64,000 nucleotides of DNA from JACPUW01 sp049115495 (GTDB lineage Bacteria > Bacteroidota > Bacteroidia > CAILMK01 > JACPUW01), in NCBI GenBank assembly GCA_049115495.1, contig JAGDZV010000006.1, positions 1 through 64,000 on the forward strand. The letters run 5' to 3'. Position 1 is the stretch's first letter. Each line of letters opens with the position of its first letter. This document shows, piece by piece, positions 1 through 8,643 of the stretch. The notes below the pieces were generated by a model. It did no database searches. It worked only from the letters and a program-made list of their open reading frames with translations, and had not been told where the DNA came from. A program made the translations under genes and the position numbers.

Positions 1-123
1 GATTAAAGGGGTTTTTTTATGCCATCTTTTCAACGGAAATAGGAGTTTCTATATGTAATTATCCAATAGTAGAAATAACCAGAGCATTTTAGGATATTAA
101 TTGTGATTTAATTGGATAGTAAA
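1..123. other. Left-edge intergenic, no gene seen
   Basis: AT-rich sequence between the window edge and the ftsZ terminator. I see no open reading frame of useful length, no RNA gene and no clear promoter. It is presumably the spacer to the next gene outside the window. Confidence 0.5.
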
Positions 124-160
124 TAAAAAGCCGCCATCGGGGGATTGACGGCGGCTTTTA
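124..160 (-). terminator. Terminator of the dcw operon
   Basis: Inverted repeat AAAAGCCGCC (126-135) / GGCGGCTTTT (150-159) with a 14-nt G-rich loop. Read on the minus strand, the stem is followed by TTTTTATTT, the form of an intrinsic terminator. It lies about 45 bases past the ftsZ stop and closes the 15-kb division operon. Confidence 0.85.
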
Positions 161-203
161 CACAGGAAAAAAATGGTGTGGATACTATAGAAATAGTATT
201 GTC

Positions 204-1604
204 TTAGTCTACATTGTCGTGCAAAAAGCGATTGTTATTTCTAATCTCTGGTCGCTTTTCATCATCGGTATTCAGCGTTAATCTTGAAATATTGTTCGTG
301 GATGAATGGTCTATACTTTCAAGTGTTCTTGCTCTACGAATGTACGCTGGAGTGGATTCTAGCTCCATCAAATTCAATTCTTTTCTATCAGACTGCACTT
401 GGGAACCATCTCTTCCAACGCCAAGCCCAACACGTACTTCATCAGGACGAGTATTTACTTGAGGTGTTGGCTCTTCAATAGCACTGTCAATCTCAAAGGG
501 AAGACTGGCTGTGTCATCCAAAGTATGTATTATTTTGGTGTCATTGTCAATTTCAATTGAAACATCTTTTGGCTCAACTGGTGCATGTGCTGTTTCTTCT
601 ATTTCAAAAGGAAGTTCTTTTCTTTCTTTTTCTTCTTGGGTTTCAAAAGCTGTAGCAATTATGGTAACCGAAATGGCATCTCCAAGCGTTTCATCCCGAG
701 AACAACCAAAGATAAGGTCTGCATCATCCCCTGCTTCATCTCTAATATGATCGGTAATTTCAGAGGTTTCGTCCATAGTGATCTCCTTTTTGCCAGAAGC
801 TATGTTGAGCAAAATCTTTTTAGCACCTTTAATATCGTTATCAGCAAGTAATGGGCTTAGTAAGGCTTGCTTTGCAGCTGACAGCGCTCTGTCGTCTCCA
901 TCGGCTATTGCAGTACCCATAAGTGCAACACCACTGTTTTCCATGGTGCTCTTAACATCCATAAAGTCAACGTTGATGTAACCTTCAAAAGTGATAATTT
1001 CAGCAATACTTTTAGCTGCAGTGGCTAAAATGTTATCAGCATGTTCAAATGCATTGGTTAATGAAAGATTGCCGTACATTTCTCTTAGTTTATCGTTGTT
1101 TATAACTAAAAGACTGTCAACACTTTCTTTCATTTTAGCAATGCCTTCTTCGGCATGAGCTCTACGTCGTTTACCTTCAAACTTAAACGGTGTAGTAACA
1201 ATTCCAACAGTTAGTATTCCAAGCTCTTTTGCTGTTTTTGCAATTATTGGAGCAGCACCTGTACCAGTACCACCACCCATACCGGCGGTAATAAATATCA
1301 TCTTTGTACTTTCCGCTAAATCGGCAGCAAGTTCATCAATGTTTTCTAAGGCGGCTTTTTTACCTTTTTCGGGATCGGCGCCTGCACCTAATCCTTCCGT
1401 TAAATTCTCACCAATTTGATATTTATTCGGTATTTCACTGCCTTCAAGAGCTTGTTTATCAGTATTGGCAATAAAGAAGTCTACGCCTTCGATACCCTGA
1501 TTATACATATGGTTAACAGCGTTACCACCGCCACCTCCAACACCAATCACCTTAATAATGTGATTTTTCTTTTCGGGGAATGTAAATTTTAGATCTGTAG
1601 TCAT
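204..1604 (-). CDS. ftsZ: Cell division protein FtsZ
   Basis: Tubulin-like GTPase that polymerises at mid-cell into the Z ring and recruits the division machinery. The tubulin signature GGGTGTG is at residues 110-116, preceded by the N-terminal GVGGGGGNAV nucleotide-binding loop. At 466 aa it is longer than E. coli FtsZ (about 383 aa): a negatively charged linker (about residues 330-420) leads to a PAYIRR peptide, the likely FtsA-binding motif. About 42 further residues follow, ending FLHDNVD. That tail is, from recall, usual in Flavobacteria. Last gene of the dcw operon; its ATG overlaps the ftsA stop by one base (TAATG), so translation is probably coupled. A terminator follows at 124-160. 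Confidence 0.98.
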   Translation of the reverse strand: MTTDLKFTFPEKKNHIIKVIGVGGGGGNAVNHMYNQGIEGVDFFIANTDKQALEGSEIPNKYQIGENLTEGLGAGADPEKGKKAALENIDELAADLAESTKMIFITAGMGGGTGTGAAPIIAKTAKELGILTVGIVTTPFKFEGKRRRAHAEEGIAKMKESVDSLLVINNDKLREMYGNLSLTNAFEHADNILATAAKSIAEIITFEGYINVDFMDVKSTMENSGVALMGTAIADGDDRALSAAKQALLSPLLADNDIKGAKKILLNIASGKKEITMDETSEITDHIRDEAGDDADLIFGCSRDETLGDAISVTIIATAFETQEEKERKELPFEIEETAHAPVEPKDVSIEIDNDTKIIHTLDDTASLPFEIDSAIEEPTPQVNTRPDEVRVGLGVGRDGSQVQSDRKELNLMELESTPAYIRRARTLESIDHSSTNNISRLTLNTDDEKRPEIRNNNRFLHDNVD

Positions 1605-2890
1605 TATTCAAAATCTTCAATATCGTCTTTAAGCCATTTCTTAAACTTTCCAAAAATGTTAGATGTACCTAAAGCTGCCATTTTTGATCCAGCTTTTGGT
1701 TTTTCACTTTCTGCTTGTTTGTTACCACCTGCGCTAAGCTTTTGATCAAAAGCATTTACAACCAAGCCCAAGCCTGTAGCGTAGATAGGAGAGTTAACTT
1801 TTTCAGTTAAACTGGTGCCTAAGTGCTCACCAGGTGTGCCAACTCGAGTGTCTAAAGTAGTAATGTATTCTACTAAGTGGGTAATATTTTTAAGCATTGA
1901 GCCACCGCCTGTAAGTACTATTCCTCCTATTAATTTGTCAGAATATTGAGAGCTCTTGATTTCATAATGAACGTGCTCAAAGATTTCTTCAACTCTGGCT
2001 TGGATTATATGGGCTAAGTTCCTTCTAGATATTTCTCTGGGTTCTCTTCCTTTTAAGCCAGGGATAGATATGATCTCGTTAATCTTGGCATCTTCTGCCC
2101 AAGCATTTCCAAATTGTACTTTAAGGGCTTCAGCTTGTTTTTGCATTACGGTACAACCTTGCTTAATATCTTCGGTTATAATGTTTCCACCCAAAGGAAT
2201 TACAGCAGTGTGTCTTATAATACCGTCTTGAAAAATAGCGATATCAGTAGTACCACCACCAATATCAACTAAAGCTACACCAGCTTCTTTTTCATCGTCG
2301 CTAAGAACAGCAGCGCTAGAAGCAATTGGCTCTAAAGTAATCCCCACTACTTCAAGGCCAGCTTTTTCTACGCAACGATAAATGTTTTTTGCGGCTGTTA
2401 TTTGGCCGGTAATTATGTGGAAATTTCCTTCTAGCTTAATGCCAGACATACCAACAGGATCTTTAATGCCAAAGTCACCATCAACCGTATATTCTTGCGG
2501 AATAATGTGAATGATTTTTTCTCCTGGCTGCATGGCCACGTTGTGCATGTCTTCCAGAATACGATCAATATCTGAGTTTGAAATTTCAGATTCTGCATCT
2601 CGCCTAACAATACTTCCCCTGTGTTGATGGCTATTGATGTGCTGGCCTGCAATGCCAACATGTACATGTGTGATTTCTACATTAGATGCTCTTGAAGCCT
2701 CGTCAACGGCTTTTCTAATGCTTTGCACGGTTTTGTCAATATTGGTAACAACACCTCTCACCACACCGTCAGAAGGGCTTTTGCCAACACCAAGAATGTC
2801 TATTTTACCATAGGAGTTTTTTTCTCCCACAATAGCACAGATCTTGGTAGTACCAATATCTAAACCAACTATAATTCCTGTATTATCCAT
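1604..2890 (-). CDS. ftsA: Cell division protein FtsA
   Basis: Actin-like ATPase that tethers FtsZ to the inner membrane and recruits later divisome proteins. Phosphate-1 loop GLDIGTTK at residues 9-16; phosphate-2 loop VDIGGGTTD at 208-216; a GGSML adenosine-type motif lies near residue 335. The last 17 residues (IFGKFKKWLKDD...) form the expected amphipathic membrane-targeting helix. Length 428 aa is normal. It sits between ftsQ (1-base gap) and ftsZ (1-base overlap), as in almost all dcw clusters. Confidence 0.97.
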   Translation of the reverse strand: MDNTGIIVGLDIGTTKICAIVGEKNSYGKIDILGVGKSPSDGVVRGVVTNIDKTVQSIRKAVDEASRASNVEITHVHVGIAGQHINSHQHRGSIVRRDAESEISNSDIDRILEDMHNVAMQPGEKIIHIIPQEYTVDGDFGIKDPVGMSGIKLEGNFHIITGQITAAKNIYRCVEKAGLEVVGITLEPIASSAAVLSDDEKEAGVALVDIGGGTTDIAIFQDGIIRHTAVIPLGGNIITEDIKQGCTVMQKQAEALKVQFGNAWAEDAKINEIISIPGLKGREPREISRRNLAHIIQARVEEIFEHVHYEIKSSQYSDKLIGGIVLTGGGSMLKNITHLVEYITTLDTRVGTPGEHLGTSLTEKVNSPIYATGLGLVVNAFDQKLSAGGNKQAESEKPKAGSKMAALGTSNIFGKFKKWLKDDIEDFE

Positions 2891-2891
2891 G

Positions 2892-3659
2892 TTATTTTTT
2901 TGCTACTATTTGATTTCTAAATTTCAAGTTAATGGTCTTGTAAGAATTCCACCCCTTAACTGTCAACACTTTGGTGTAAAACTGATATAGGTTATCGAAC
3001 TTGCTCTCAAGGTTTTGAGCATCTCCGAGAATAATGTCATGCCTTTCTTCTGACTTTGTAATGAGTTTAATGTCGCCATTTTCTGCAACATAAAGCTGGC
3101 CAGAAAGTGCCTTAAAAAAATCATTTTCTTCTAAGTATGAAGCAATTTGATGAAGATCTTTCAATACTTTGGTTGAAAGGCTATCGGTGGGATATACCTC
3201 TTCAATAATGTTGCCCGTAGCAACAATTACCTTTGCAGCCTTGTGCGCTGAAAGGGGGAATTTTCTGCCATCGGTACTTACATAGTAACTTGAGCCTTTT
3301 TTGTTTATAACCCTAAATAGAGGGACTTCTTGTTCTATTTCAATAAATAATTCGCCTTTTACATTGGTATAAGTTTTTGAGAACTTGATAAACGGAGAAC
3401 TGGTTAACAAAGAATCAACTTCACTTACTTTTAAGTCTGATTTTTCTTGATCTATTAATGAAGGTGCGTAGAAGTTGTTAAGTCGATCATTTACTTCAAT
3501 TTTATTTACGAAAGAGCCTTTTTCAGTTTCTTTTATCTCAATCTTAACATCAGAAATTTCAGCGCTTTTCACTTTTTTACTTCCGTACGAAGCGCTTAGT
3601 AAAAGAAGCACTGCCCCAAATACCCAGAAAAACCTATTAATAACCGTTCTTTTATTCAT
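2892..3659 (-). CDS. ftsQ: Cell division protein FtsQ
   Basis: Bitopic divisome protein that links early (FtsA/FtsZ) and late (FtsL, FtsI, FtsW) components. A short cytoplasmic tail is followed by one membrane segment (about residues 8-25) and a periplasmic domain of about 225 residues that is poorly conserved in sequence, as is normal for FtsQ. The call rests on this topology and on position between murC and ftsA. Two ATGs are possible: 3671, overlapping murC by 20 bases, and 3659, overlapping by 8. I chose 3659 (MNKRTVINRF) because it gives a basic N-terminus directly before the membrane helix. Confidence 0.88.
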   Translation of the reverse strand: MNKRTVINRFFWVFGAVLLLLSASYGSKKVKSAEISDVKIEIKETEKGSFVNKIEVNDRLNNFYAPSLIDQEKSDLKVSEVDSLLTSSPFIKFSKTYTNVKGELFIEIEQEVPLFRVINKKGSSYYVSTDGRKFPLSAHKAAKVIVATGNIIEEVYPTDSLSTKVLKDLHQIASYLEENDFFKALSGQLYVAENGDIKLITKSEERHDIILGDAQNLESKFDNLYQFYTKVLTVKGWNSYKTINLKFRNQIVAKK

Positions 3660-5025
3660 TAGAATCAGCATTTAATAGGTTAGCAAGTGGTTTCACAAGT
3701 TTATCAATGTTACCAGCACCAAGGGTTAAAAGAACCTTTGGCTTATTATGAGCGATGAACTCAAGAGTCTCATTGTGATTCAGAATCTTAGTTTCTTTGT
3801 TCGGACAAATCATATCACTGCTTACACCACTAATTGGTAGTTCTCTTGCAGGATATATTGGCATTATCACCAATTCATCCGCTTGACTTAGCGCTTCTTT
3901 AAAACCAATCGCAAAATCTCTAGTACGCGTAAATAAATGCGGTTGAAACACTACAGTTATCTTATCGTTTGGCCAAAGCATTTTAGCCGTAGTAATTGCC
4001 GCTGTTATTTCAGTTGGGTGGTGTGCATAGTCATCAATGTAAATATGACTACCATTATTCACAATGGTTTCAAATCGACGCTTAATGCCTTTGAAACTTG
4101 AAATGCTCATTGAAATATCAGACAAGTTGGAACAAGCCAGTGAGGCAGAAATTGCTGCAGTTGCATTTAAGATGTTATGATTACCAGGAAGGCCATTGCG
4201 AACTTGCTCTAAACCGAAAGTTTTCAAATCAAAATGAAAAGCTCCATTTTCTACTTTTATGTTTTGTGCCTTAATATCAGTATTAGTTCCGTAGTACCTT
4301 ACTTCAATATCATCGCGAATTTTAAATTGGTCTTTTAAGCTCTCATGTATAAAGAGCTTTCCTCCTTCAACAGTACAATTGGCAAAATCGTTATAGGCTT
4401 GCTTCAAGTTTTCATAAGTACCGTAAATATCTAAATGATCGGCTTCGCAAGATGTTATAATGCTTATGCTCGGTTTAAGTCTTAAAAATGATCTGTCAAA
4501 CTCGTCAGCTTCAACCACCACAATAGATTCTTGGTTTTCATTGTGGCTAACGTAATTGGTATTGTAATTACTTGAAATACCACCTAAGAAGGCAGCTGAG
4601 CTAATATTGTTGCTTTTAAGAATATGTGCTAAGTAAGAAGTTGTACTTGTTTTGCCATGGGTTCCGGCAACAGCTATGGTAAAGTGGTTTTCTGTAACAA
4701 TTGCAAGTGCTTCTGAGCGCTTTAAAATTTGGAAATTATTCTTCTTAAAGTAATTTAAAATTTCAGAATCAGAAGGAATTGCAGGAGTGTAGACCACTAA
4801 AAGATTATCTTTTGCTCCCAAGGCCCAATTAGGCAGTGAGCTGATATCATCATCAAATGAAATCTCGAACCCTTCTTCTTTAAGTTTTGATGTTAGTTCC
4901 GTTTCTGTTTTGTCGTACCCTGAAACTACATTTCCCTTTGAGTAAAAAAATCGAGCTAAGGCACTCATTCCAATGCCACCAATGCCTACAAAGTATAAAT
5001 GCGATATGTTCTTAAGGTTGATCAC
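3652..5025 (-). CDS. murC: UDP-N-acetylmuramate--L-alanine ligase MurC
   Basis: Cytoplasmic ATP-dependent ligase that adds the first amino acid, L-Ala, to UDP-MurNAc in peptidoglycan precursor synthesis. The N-terminal UDP-binding loop VGIGGIGM is at residues 13-20 and the ATP loop GTHGKTS at 121-127. The C-terminal domain carries the DDYAHHPTE stretch typical of MurC. Length 457 aa is normal. The start is GTG at 5025, overlapping the murG stop as GTGA, so it is probably translationally coupled to murG. Confidence 0.97.
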   Translation of the reverse strand: MINLKNISHLYFVGIGGIGMSALARFFYSKGNVVSGYDKTETELTSKLKEEGFEISFDDDISSLPNWALGAKDNLLVVYTPAIPSDSEILNYFKKNNFQILKRSEALAIVTENHFTIAVAGTHGKTSTTSYLAHILKSNNISSAAFLGGISSNYNTNYVSHNENQESIVVVEADEFDRSFLRLKPSISIITSCEADHLDIYGTYENLKQAYNDFANCTVEGGKLFIHESLKDQFKIRDDIEVRYYGTNTDIKAQNIKVENGAFHFDLKTFGLEQVRNGLPGNHNILNATAAISASLACSNLSDISMSISSFKGIKRRFETIVNNGSHIYIDDYAHHPTEITAAITTAKMLWPNDKITVVFQPHLFTRTRDFAIGFKEALSQADELVIMPIYPARELPISGVSSDMICPNKETKILNHNETLEFIAHNKPKVLLTLGAGNIDKLVKPLANLLNADSNE

Positions 5026-6134
5026 TTGACTAACTCAAAAATTTGTTTTGCAATTTCATCAGCAGCATTTGGTTTTGCTAGTTCAGCTGCTTTATGGCTC
5101 ATTTGTGCTAGTTTATCATTCTCCTTAACTAACTCCAGCGATCTAGGAATTAGCGCAACTTCAGCTTTGGCATCTTCAATTAATTCTGCTGCTCCGTTTT
5201 CAGCCAAAACTTGAGCGTTTTTAGTTTGATGGTCTTCGGCCACATTAGGTGAAGGAACTAAAACTGATGGTTTATTTAAAAAAGTAAGCTCACTAATTGA
5301 AAGCGCACCTGCCCTTGAAATTACAAGGTCAGCGCTTCCGTAGGCTACGTCCATGTCGTTAATAAAATCGGTTAATTGAATTTGAGGAGGAAGCTTATTG
5401 CCAATTCTTTCTTTTAAACCATCTAAATATATTTTGCCACATTGCCAAAGCATTTGAACGCCAGAGTTAATGAGTAAATCTAGGTTCTTTTCAATAGCAT
5501 TATTAATTGTGCGTGCGCCTAAGCTTCCCCCAATAACAAGTATTACAGGTTTTTTCGGAGCGAAGCCAAGTTGTTCTGCGGCACTCTCTTTACTTAGTTT
5601 TTTAATATTTGATCTGATAGGGTTACCCGTTTCTACCAGTTTGTTTTTTTCAAAGTATTTCTCCATGCCTGGAAAAGCAACACAAATTTTCTTTGCTTTT
5701 GAAGCGAGTAGCTTATTTGTAACTCCAGGGTAGCTATTTTGCTCTTGAAGCAAGGTAGGAACACCTTTTCTTCCGGCAGCAAACAATAAAGCTCCACTGG
5801 CATAACCTCCAACACCTACGGCAATCTGTGGCTTGAATTTGCGAACTATGCCAAAAGATTTTAGTAGACTAGAAATAAGCTTAAACGGTAAATTTAAATT
5901 TCGGAGCATTTGGCCGCGATAGAACCCTGAAATCCAAAGTCCTTTGATATCGAAACCATATTGGGGTACCTTATCCATTTCAATTTTGCCTTTTGCCCCA
6001 ACAAAAAGCACTTCAGAATTTGGGCTTAGTTCTTTAACCCGTTGAGCAATAGCAATAGCTGGGAAAAGGTGGCCACCGGTACCTCCTCCGCTAATTACCA
6101 TTTTAATGGTAGGATATGTTTTTAAATTACCCAC
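5022..6134 (-). CDS. murG: UDP-GlcNAc transferase MurG
   Basis: Membrane-associated GT28 glycosyltransferase that transfers GlcNAc from UDP-GlcNAc to lipid I to form lipid II on the inner face of the membrane. The GGGTGGH motif is at residues 16-22; the C-terminal donor half contains VLVIGGSLGAR-type and ISRAGALSI sequences of the family. The annotated start is GTG at 6134, overlapping the ftsW stop by one base. An ATG at residue 12 (6101) would start directly at MVISGGG and is a shorter alternative. Length 370 aa is normal. Confidence 0.96.
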   Translation of the reverse strand: MGNLKTYPTIKMVISGGGTGGHLFPAIAIAQRVKELSPNSEVLFVGAKGKIEMDKVPQYGFDIKGLWISGFYRGQMLRNLNLPFKLISSLLKSFGIVRKFKPQIAVGVGGYASGALLFAAGRKGVPTLLQEQNSYPGVTNKLLASKAKKICVAFPGMEKYFEKNKLVETGNPIRSNIKKLSKESAAEQLGFAPKKPVILVIGGSLGARTINNAIEKNLDLLINSGVQMLWQCGKIYLDGLKERIGNKLPPQIQLTDFINDMDVAYGSADLVISRAGALSISELTFLNKPSVLVPSPNVAEDHQTKNAQVLAENGAAELIEDAKAEVALIPRSLELVKENDKLAQMSHKAAELAKPNAADEIAKQIFELVK

Positions 6135-7273
6135 TATTTTGCTTTTTCAATTTCTGATTCAGAATGTGCGCTAACGCTTAGAATAACCCCTAGTGCAAAG
6201 CAGGTAAAAAGGGTAGAAGTACCACCCATGCTCACTAAGGGTAAGGGTAAACCTGTATTTGGAAATAGGTGAACCGCAACTCCCATATTTAAAAATGCCT
6301 GTACAACTAGACTTATTGTAAGCCCAACAGCTAGCAAAGCCCCAAAAGAATTTGGTGTTTTTATTAAAATTCTAATACTTCTATGTAATAGTAATAGATA
6401 AAGGAAAATGATTACGAAACCACCCAAAAAACCGTATTCTTCTACAATAATGGCGTAGATAAAGTCGGCATATGGATTTGGCAGAAAGTTTCGTTGAACG
6501 CTGTTTCCAGGTCCAGCACCAAAAATTCCGCCTTTAGCAATTGCAATTTTAGCTTGTTGATTTTGGAAAGAACCTTCGCCACCACTGAAGTAGTCGGCGA
6601 ATCGTGATTGCCATGTTGACCAACGAAGAAATTCCCAATCGAAAATTTGTGCAATAGCTACCAAAAATGCCAAACCAACAATGGATGCGAGTAGGACCAA
6701 ACCTATATGTTTCAACTTGGCGCCACCCACAAAAAGGAGCACAATACTTGTTAGTAATAAGGTAGCGGCGGTTGAGAAATCACTAGGTGCTATTATTAGG
6801 CAAATGGCAAGAATAGGGACCATAAGGGGCAAAAAGCCCTTTTTGAAATCATCTATAATTTCTTGCTTTTTAGCAATTGTTCTTGCCAAAAACATAATCA
6901 ATCCAAGCTTTGCTATATCTGAAGTTTGAATGGTAAGTCCAGTGCCGGGTAAAGGTAGCCAGCGTTTGGCATCGTTTACTTCAATTCCTACGGCATAGGT
7001 TAGCAGCATTAATAAGAAAGCTACTGGAAGCAGTACTTTAGAAAAACCCGAATAGAACTTGAAATTGATGTTGTGCGCAAAGTAGATTACTATAAAACCA
7101 AAACCCATAACCACAAGGTGCTTGAGTATATAGTACTCCGTATTTCCGCCTTTGGTATAGTAACCTAAAGACTTGGTACTTGAGTATATAGCCAAAACAC
7201 TAATAAGCGATAGGAACATTATAATGCCCCAGATTACATTATCACCTTTGATTCTATTGAGTAACCAATTCAA
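6134..7273 (-). CDS. ftsW: SEDS peptidoglycan polymerase FtsW
   Basis: Polytopic SEDS-family glycosyltransferase that polymerises lipid II at the septum with its partner FtsI. About ten hydrophobic segments are visible; conserved features include the KRWLPLPG loop and the C-terminal PNTGLPLPLVSMGGTS motif. The start is TTG at 7273: an in-frame TAG stands immediately before it, so no upstream start is possible, and the next ATG would remove half of the first membrane helix. 13 bases separate it from murD. Confidence 0.96.
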   Translation of the reverse strand: MNWLLNRIKGDNVIWGIIMFLSLISVLAIYSSTKSLGYYTKGGNTEYYILKHLVVMGFGFIVIYFAHNINFKFYSGFSKVLLPVAFLLMLLTYAVGIEVNDAKRWLPLPGTGLTIQTSDIAKLGLIMFLARTIAKKQEIIDDFKKGFLPLMVPILAICLIIAPSDFSTAATLLLTSIVLLFVGGAKLKHIGLVLLASIVGLAFLVAIAQIFDWEFLRWSTWQSRFADYFSGGEGSFQNQQAKIAIAKGGIFGAGPGNSVQRNFLPNPYADFIYAIIVEEYGFLGGFVIIFLYLLLLHRSIRILIKTPNSFGALLAVGLTISLVVQAFLNMGVAVHLFPNTGLPLPLVSMGGTSTLFTCFALGVILSVSAHSESEIEKAK

Positions 7274-7286
7274 CTAATTTCGATAT

Positions 7287-8642
7287 TTAAAGGCTTAGAA
7301 CCGCTCTTTTAAACTGATCACCACGGTCGGCATAATTTTCAAAAAGATCAAAACTTGCACAAGCCGGTGCCAAAAGCACATTATCTTCTTTATCGGAAAG
7401 CTTATATGCTATCTCAACTGCTTCGTTTACATCAGCCGTTTCAAATATTTGAGGTACAACATCTTTAAATGCTTCAACAATTTTTTCATTTTCAACGCCT
7501 AAGCAAACTATTGCTTTCACTTTTTCACGGGCAAGCTCAATAAGGTCTGAATAATCATTTCCTTTATCAACGCCACCAGCAATCCATACGGTAGGGCTAT
7601 CCATGCTTTCAAGGGCATACCAAGCCGCGTTTACGTTTGTTGCTTTTGAATCGTTGATGTAATCAACACCACGAATTTTGGCAACATGTTCAAGGCGGTG
7701 CTCAATGTTTTTGTAATTGGCAAGGCTCTCTCTAATTACGTCTTTTTTAACGTTAAGCGCCTTTGCAACTATGGCTGCTGCCATGCTATTGTAGCGATTA
7801 TGCTTGCCTTTAATAAGCATGTCGTCTACTGAAAATTTTACGAAATCTTCGTCAAGATTCACGTTCATGTCTTGGTTGTTCATAAATGCTCCTTTATCTA
7901 ATTCTTTGTTATATGAAAATGGAATAAGTTCTGGATTCGAATCAATCTCGTTGATGTGCTTCATAATGTGCTCATCATCAAAATTGTAAATGAATTTATC
8001 TGGCGAAACCTGTCTATTGCTAATTTTAAGCTTGGCTCTTATGTAGCTTTCAAAACTTTCGTAGCGATCTAAGTGATCTGGCGAAATATTGAGTAAAACC
8101 GATAAGTGCAGCTTTAGATGCTCTATATCATCTAATTGAAAACTGCTTATCTCAAGTACATAGTACTCGCTCTGGTTATTATCAAGCGCAACTTCTCTGG
8201 CGAAGCTGTTCCCAATATTGCCCGCTACTTTTACCTTAAAACCAGCCTGTTTTAAAACATGGTAGGTAAGGTTGGTTGTGGTTGTTTTACCGTTGGTCCC
8301 TGTAATGCCTACCAGCTTTGCGTTGGTAAATTGAGATGCAAATTCAATTTCTGAAACCACTTTAGCACCATTGGCAACTGCTTTTTGAATGAGTGGAATT
8401 TTAGTTGGAATTCCTGGGCTTTTGATGATTAAATCAGCCGAATGGATTTTTTCTTCGCTGTGCTGTAAATCTTCAAAAGCAATGCTTTCTGCAATAAGCT
8501 CTTTTTTGTACTCATCTTTGATCTTACATCTATCACTTAAGAATGGATTTAATCCATGCTTTTGTGCAAGTATGGCTGCGCCAACTCCGCTCTCGCCGCC
8601 GCCGAGTACAACTACATTTTTATATGTTAGGTAAGGGTTCAG
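7287..8642 (-). CDS. murD: UDP-MurNAc-L-alanine--D-glutamate ligase MurD, apparent CTG start
   Basis: Cytoplasmic Mur ligase adding D-Glu to UDP-MurNAc-L-Ala. The first ATG (8360) would delete the whole N-terminal UDP-binding domain. Reading on upstream gives KNVVVLGGGESGVGAA, the normal MurD N-terminal Rossmann strand, so the gene must begin further up. Between that strand and an in-frame TGA (8651-8649) the only start-like codon is CTG at 8642-8640, one base after the mraY stop. With it the protein is 451 aa, normal for the family; the ATP loop GTNGKTT falls at residues 115-121. The reading frame is certain; the exact start is inferred. Confidence 0.9.
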   Translation of the reverse strand: MNPYLTYKNVVVLGGGESGVGAAILAQKHGLNPFLSDRCKIKDEYKKELIAESIAFEDLQHSEEKIHSADLIIKSPGIPTKIPLIQKAVANGAKVVSEIEFASQFTNAKLVGITGTNGKTTTTNLTYHVLKQAGFKVKVAGNIGNSFAREVALDNNQSEYYVLEISSFQLDDIEHLKLHLSVLLNISPDHLDRYESFESYIRAKLKISNRQVSPDKFIYNFDDEHIMKHINEIDSNPELIPFSYNKELDKGAFMNNQDMNVNLDEDFVKFSVDDMLIKGKHNRYNSMAAAIVAKALNVKKDVIRESLANYKNIEHRLEHVAKIRGVDYINDSKATNVNAAWYALESMDSPTVWIAGGVDKGNDYSDLIELAREKVKAIVCLGVENEKIVEAFKDVVPQIFETADVNEAVEIAYKLSDKEDNVLLAPACASFDLFENYADRGDQFKRAVLSL

Positions 8643-8643
8643 C

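Noticed and set aside
8389..8634. Frameshift or truncation of murD
   Set aside because: The frame is continuous from the CTG to the stop at normal length; only the start codon is odd.
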